DNA from: Angiostrongylus vasorum
Lineage: Eukaryota > Nematoda > Chromadorea > Rhabditida > Metastrongylidae
Length of the DNA: 64,000 nt
Reading direction: 5' to 3'
NCBI GenBank assembly: GCA_018806985.1
Contig: JADANN010000197.1
Span: 17,501-81,500, forward strand
Position 1 is the stretch's first letter. Each line of letters starts with the position of its first letter. Both the position numbers and the translations under genes were made by a program. Below are positions 60,270 to 64,000 of the stretch, piece after piece. The notes under the pieces were generated by a model that saw nothing but the letters and a program-made list of their open reading frames with translations, was not told the DNA's origin and did no database searches.

Positions 60270-60440
60270 CTGTTGGTACCAGACTTGTTTGAGAGGATAG
60301 CGGCACTGGCTCGATACATCGGTAGGCCACCGCGAGCCATTATAAAGGTCAAATATGCATCCAATCACCTCCAGTGATACTTAATGAAGTCGAATGCATG
60401 GCACATTTTTTCAGGGGATTGATCAACGCCGAGAGCTCTA
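60270..60440 (+). repeat. Family A SINE, 5'-truncated
   Basis: TTGGTACCAGACTTGTTTGA, ATACATCGGTAGGCCACCGC, AAATATGCATCCAATCACCT, ATCAACGCCGAGAGCTCTAT. Head missing. Confidence 0.82.
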
Positions 60441-60528
60441 TCCTTTATCCTTATTTATAAGCCCTATTCTTTTTAATGGATATTCTGTGCTCATAACGGT
60501 TTCGACACTCATAGTGCTCATTTCTCAC

Positions 60529-60619
60529 CGACTCCACAGAATGTTGCATCATTTTTTTCCATGCTAACTGCGTACTTTCGGTTTTACCATCTGGATTTCG
60601 GGCTAGAACAACGGTGAAC
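60529..60619 (-). CDS. Internal exon of an unidentified protein
   Basis: Acceptor CATTTTTAG, then (R)FTVVLARNPDGKTESTQLAW and KKMMQHSVES, donor GTGAGA. Both splice sites are good and the frame is clean. It joins in phase to a possible 37-bp exon at 60703-60739 (IKVGLKIPINDR, donor GTCGTC). I do not recognise the protein. Confidence 0.5.
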
Positions 60620-60869
60620 CTAAAAATGACTACGATTTTCTTTTCATTGTCATAAATTTAAACGAAAAAAACACGCCGGCAAACGGCACACTATGTGACG
60701 ACCTGTCGTTTATCGGAATCTTTAGTCCAACTTTAATTCCTGTGAAAACCAATCGAACCGCGAACTGGAAACGTCATGATGATGGCTGTAGTTTTAAGTC
60801 TTTTCTCTACTATCGATTATTCAGAAACTAAACTTGGGTTACGTTTCTACCATATATGACATGTGTAAA

Positions 60870-61145
60870 GCGCGTGTGGCGCAATGGTTAGAGGCGCCCT
60901 GCAACACGCACGCGGAATTAATCCCCGCGCCCATGGCCCACCAAGCCTTCCATTCCTCCGGGGTCGGTAAACTGGTACCAAACTTGTCTGGGAGGATGAC
61001 CGCACTGGCTAGATACATCGGCAGGTCACCGCGAGTCAATGTAAAACCGAGATATGCATTCAATCACCTGCAAACGATGCTTAATGAAGTCGGACGCATG
61101 GCGCATCCCTCAGGGATTGACCAACGCCGAAAGCTTTATCATATA
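60870..61145 (+). repeat. Family A SINE, best-preserved copy
   Basis: GCGCGTGTGGCGCAATGGTT (A-box), AGAGGCGCCCTGCAACACGC, CGGAATTAATCCCCGCGCC (B-box position), GGGTCGGTAAACTGGTACCA, ATGGCGCATCCCTCAGGGAT, GACCAACGCCGAAAGCTTTA. Followed by a T-rich stretch. Reference copy for the family here. Confidence 0.9.
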
Positions 61146-61324
61146 TCTTTTTTTTATGACATGTATATCGGAGATCACAAGGGTGGCTATGGTTCGATAG
61201 ATTCGAGATGGTACAAGTGATGATGGATCATACTTTTTTCTGGACGTTTTGGTTGTCGCGTAGTAAGTTCTTCTGTGATACACTTTGAAATAAATCGAAA
61301 GCTTCTCTATGTTGATGTTGTAGG

Positions 61325-61584
61325 CATTGCCGTACGAAGAAATCAATCCTCTGCACACTATAGTTTATAAAAGCCTTATTGGGACGAGTTTGTCTGCATC
61401 TGTAAGCACAACACGCAGCAATACGTTACGTTCTGTACCAAAACGCAAAAAATTGCTCTCGATGAGAAGGGAGTGCTCTCTGAGTCTGAGGGTAGTGACA
61501 GATGGTGAATCGTACGAATCATATACAACTCATGCTGCTTATGATAGGAAATTAAGTGTGGCAAAAACTAGGATAGAAGACTAA
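61325..61584 (+). CDS. Possible terminal exon, basic Ser/Arg-rich, unknown
   Basis: After TTGATGTTGTAG the frame reads ALPYEEINPLHTIVYKSLIG, TSLSASVSTTRSNTLRSVPK, RKKLLSMRRECSLSLRVVTD and ends TRIED with TAA/TAG signals downstream. Clean acceptor and protein-like composition, but no upstream partner exon was found and the other strand carries exons nearby. Unrecognised. Confidence 0.3.
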
Positions 61585-61867
61585 TACACGCTCTCTACGA
61601 AGTACCTTTTCTCCAGCTGAAACGGCACCGTACACTGGTTTAGTTTTTGTAGACACCGGGTCTGGTCGACTTTAATTTGAACAACACTGGTTCATTTGCT
61701 CCATTTCGAATGACCAAGTATGTCTGCTGACGTTTTTCGTTTGGAACGAACGTGACCTAAATACTGAATTATTATCTATGTCCTGTGCAAGCAAGCGAGG
61801 AGCAAGGAAAAGAAGTGAAAAGTTTATGAAAATATCTCCGAAATCTAGTTTCGTTGAAGAATTTGAG

Positions 61868-62113
61868 CTAGAGAAAAACGGTGGCAGGACATACGCTTTT
61901 ACTAGGTATCAGATCCACTTTGGTTAGAAAGCTTTGCACTTCATCCCCTGCAACGAGTCCACTCATTGGCAGTAATCTACAGTATGACCAATCCTTACCA
62001 CTTTCTGCACTCGGTTGTTTTGTGGACGTTTGCTTCTTCAATTTCGTTGCTGAAAGAGTCCATTTTAAATGGTTTTTTTTAAAAATTGTATTCTTAACAG
62101 TAGATGACATTTG
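61868..62113 (-). CDS. Possible Lys-rich coding segment, unknown
   Basis: Minus frame from MSSTVKNTIFKKNHLKWTLS through KLKKQTSTKQPSAESGKDWS to LLPMSGLVAGDEVQSFLTKV. An internal TCTTTCAG and GTAAGG suggest splice sites inside it. The plus-strand frame over the same bases looks less protein-like. It may belong with the other charged minus-strand exons. Confidence 0.33.
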   Translation of the reverse strand, partial: QMSSTVKNTIFKKNHLKWTLSATKLKKQTSTKQPSAESGKDWSYCRLLPMSGLVAGDEVQSFLTKVDLIPSKSVCPATVFL

Positions 62114-62301
62114 AAGTGAGATACTGTTTTTTAATGTATTCCATAATGTTTTCTGTCTTTTCTTTGTGGGCCTGTTTTAGCCGTCACAGCACAGCAAAGT
62201 GGTACGGTAAGAGAAGTTCTACAGTAACGCTAAATTTAAGAAGTTGTACAGTTTCACCAAGTGTAAATATTGTTAGAATACAACTGGGAGCTCTCACATA
62301 C

Positions 62302-62350
62302 CGTTTTGTTTCAAGTTTTTTTGCATGTTCTTTACTTGATTGAGTAGGTT
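62302..62350 (-). CDS. Small Lys/Glu-rich exon
   Basis: Acceptor AAAATTTTCAG, then PTQSSKEHAKKLETKR across 49 bp, donor GTATGTGAG. Both splice signals are strong. It is charged like the exons further downstream on this strand. Partners not fixed. Confidence 0.5.
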
Positions 62351-62747
62351 CTGAAAATTTTAACAACTGTATGGTCAATAGTGACTGTTCCTTGAAGATC
62401 ACTGGAATTTTGCTACCTTTCCTTTTTCACATAACAATATGTCTGCCAGTACTTGCTTCTAAAGGAAAATGGTTAGAGTTTCTCTTGTAACTGTTAAGCC
62501 GTTGTAGCTGAGACAGAATCCGGTGGTCTTATCATAGCTGATTCTTTGGCGTCTTAGAGAAGTTGAACATTTTAACTGGATGCGAGTGAACGCGCTGGTG
62601 ATTTGCTGTCGCACATTGCAGTTTGGCCCTCAGGTAACCTTATCGGTTGCGAAGAGGGCTGTTTTTTCTTTATGAAAAGCCTTTAAACCGTCTGTGTTTT
62701 TTTTCCTAGTACTTGCTAAATAGTAATTTTAAATCCTCTAAATACCT

Positions 62748-63130
62748 TCCAACGGTTTACCGCCTCATCGTGGCTGGAAGGTGTTCCTGGGTGTCGGACT
62801 GTGATGTACAGCGGGGGATTCGTTCCCCCGGTAGGGTCTCCCAAGCTGAGAAGGAGTCCGGCGTTTCCATCAGGAAGCCTAGCTAAGAGTAAACCAATAG
62901 CAGGACCCACCACCGTCCTGGTATCAAAGTTGCATGGTGGCAAATCTCCCTGTGATCCACCAGGGCTGCGACCGCTTGTCGTGGTAACGACCTGAGGCAG
63001 ACTTTGGGCAGGCTGACCTCGGGACTCCAGGGAACCACAATGGCTTAACTAGCAAATCTCCGAAAAATGGTGATTATGTTGGGCCCCGCACAACTAGTGA
63101 GGACGGGCCGCTCAAGTATCAAGTATTTGC
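62748..63130 (+). repeat. Family B element, full length, well preserved
   Basis: TCCAACGGTTTACCGCCTCA, GTTCCTGGGTGTCGGACTGT, GCGGGGGATTCGTTCCCCCG, CCAGGGAACCACAATGGCTT, ending CGCTCAAGTATCAAGTATTT. Reference copy for the family in this window. Confidence 0.92.
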
Positions 63131-63282
63131 TAAATAACAATGGGTTTGATAGTGATGAGGGATTGAGGACCTGAGATTTGTTTTACTTCTGAAACCCTCT
63201 GGTGGTTTAGCAAGAATGCCACGTTATTTACGTAATATACTTAAGCATCGGATACGCAACTAAAGCTTATTGATTGACTTAC

Positions 63283-63391
63283 CTTTTGAAACTCCTTTAC
63301 GTGTTTTCGATTTCGTTAGTTGTTTTTGTGCTAAACATTGAACTGGCTTTTTTACAATTGCTTTTGTACAAGAATATTGATTTGTTATGGC
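63283..63391 (-). CDS. Lys-rich exon
   Basis: Acceptor TTCTCTCTAG, then AITNQYSCTKAIVKKPVQCL, AQKQLTKSKTRKGVSK, donor GTAAGTC, entering in phase 0 and leaving in phase 1. Textbook splice sites on both sides. Probably part of a minus-strand gene that extends toward or past the window end. Confidence 0.55.
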
Positions 63392-63689
63392 CTAGAGAGA
63401 AATAAGTTCAATAGCCCGAAATTCACAAAAGCCGTGAACGTCAAAAAATATCAGAATGGGATTTGTTCAGCTATTCATTTTATCCCTCAACTTTCTGTTT
63501 CGCGCTTTTAATAATTCAATTATTCATTTGTTATAATGGAACTTATTATGGAATGTCATATTATCACAATCACTTATCATTGCAAGACAGTGCATATACA
63601 TATACTTGCGTACATACACCCATACATTTATACATTCATACAATGTTAGAGGTTCAGAAGTTGAATATTTGCATCCTAATCATTCATTA

Positions 63690-63835
63690 CACACACACAC
63701 ACACACACGCGCATGCACGCACACGCGTACTCACGCACACACACGCGCGCGCATGCACATGCACACACACATACATACACACATTTGCACATACACGTAC
63801 GAATACACGCACACACACAACGCACACACATTGTT
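63690..63835. repeat. (CA)n-rich microsatellite
   Basis: Imperfect CA/CG/CATA alternating purine-pyrimidine tract. It accounts for the His/Thr-rich and Cys/Val-rich frames on the two strands. Confidence 0.93.
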
Positions 63836-63890
63836 AAATGTATAATTGTGCTATATATTTTTTTCACAACAGCAGTCTGCCGTCAGAATT

Positions 63891-64000
63891 TGTTAGTTTC
63901 GAGTTTTTCCTGTCCCTTTTTTGTCAACAAGATCAGCTCTCCAAATGTTAAATTTCCCATGTTCAGCAACCAATACAAAAAATGGACGGTTCGACGACAC
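63891..64000 (-). CDS. Partial exon-like frame at the window edge
   Basis: The minus frame enters from outside the window as VSSNRPFFVLVAEHGKFNIW, RADLVDKKGTGKTRN, stop. Composition is protein-like, but no clear donor precedes the stop. It could be the start of the Lys-rich minus-strand gene or an unrelated fragment. Confidence 0.3.

Noticed and set aside
63463..63867. His/Thr-rich and Cys/Val-rich frames near the right end
   Set aside because: Caused by the (CA)n microsatellite.

Overview
The window looks like nuclear DNA of a clade V nematode, most likely a strongylid. The 18S, 5.8S and 28S rRNA sequences have strongylid character. Protein-coding genes carry many small exons with GT-AG borders, and introns and spacers are packed with old SINE, RTE-LINE and Penelope-like debris. 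The species is not determined.

Layout. 1-7430: one rDNA unit (18S cut at its 5' end, ITS1, 5.8S, ITS2, 28S), followed by a ~480-bp partial tandem duplication of the 28S 3' terminus plus its downstream spacer. 7431-12835: gene-poor, AT-rich, repeat-bearing DNA. About 12836-32713 (minus): a CREB-regulated transcription coactivator (CRTC) gene, rebuilt here from exons whose phases all join; its first intron is ~13.8 kb and full of repeats. 32714-37049: spacer between divergent genes. 37050-48333 (plus): a p120RasGAP (RASA1)-type gene with SH2-SH3-SH2-PH-C2-GAP order in 15 proposed exons. 51808-53126 (plus): S-formylglutathione hydrolase (esterase D), lacking only its N-terminal exon(s). 53890-54645: a head-to-head pair of broken Penelope-like GIY-YIG fragments. 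About 55206-64000 (minus): a scatter of lysine/glutamate-rich exons, probably two or more genes, not fully chained, running off the window end.

The three recognised genes do not form a pathway or operon. CRTC is a CREB coactivator, RasGAP switches off Ras, and esterase D detoxifies formaldehyde-glutathione adducts. CRTC and RasGAP are divergently arranged about 4.3 kb apart; esterase D lies downstream of RasGAP on the same strand.

At least four dispersed repeat families are visible: (A) a tRNA-headed SINE of ~275 bp; (B) a ~370-bp element ending in short CAAGTA-like repeats; (C) a ~200-bp element, all copies in one orientation; (P) short segments with a stem-loop resembling a hammerhead ribozyme core, probably Penelope-like terminal repeats. 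RTE-clade reverse transcriptase relics are also present. No CRISPR array, prokaryotic gene or intact autonomous transposon was seen. All exon models come from reading splice sites and frame by eye, with no alignment or RNA evidence.
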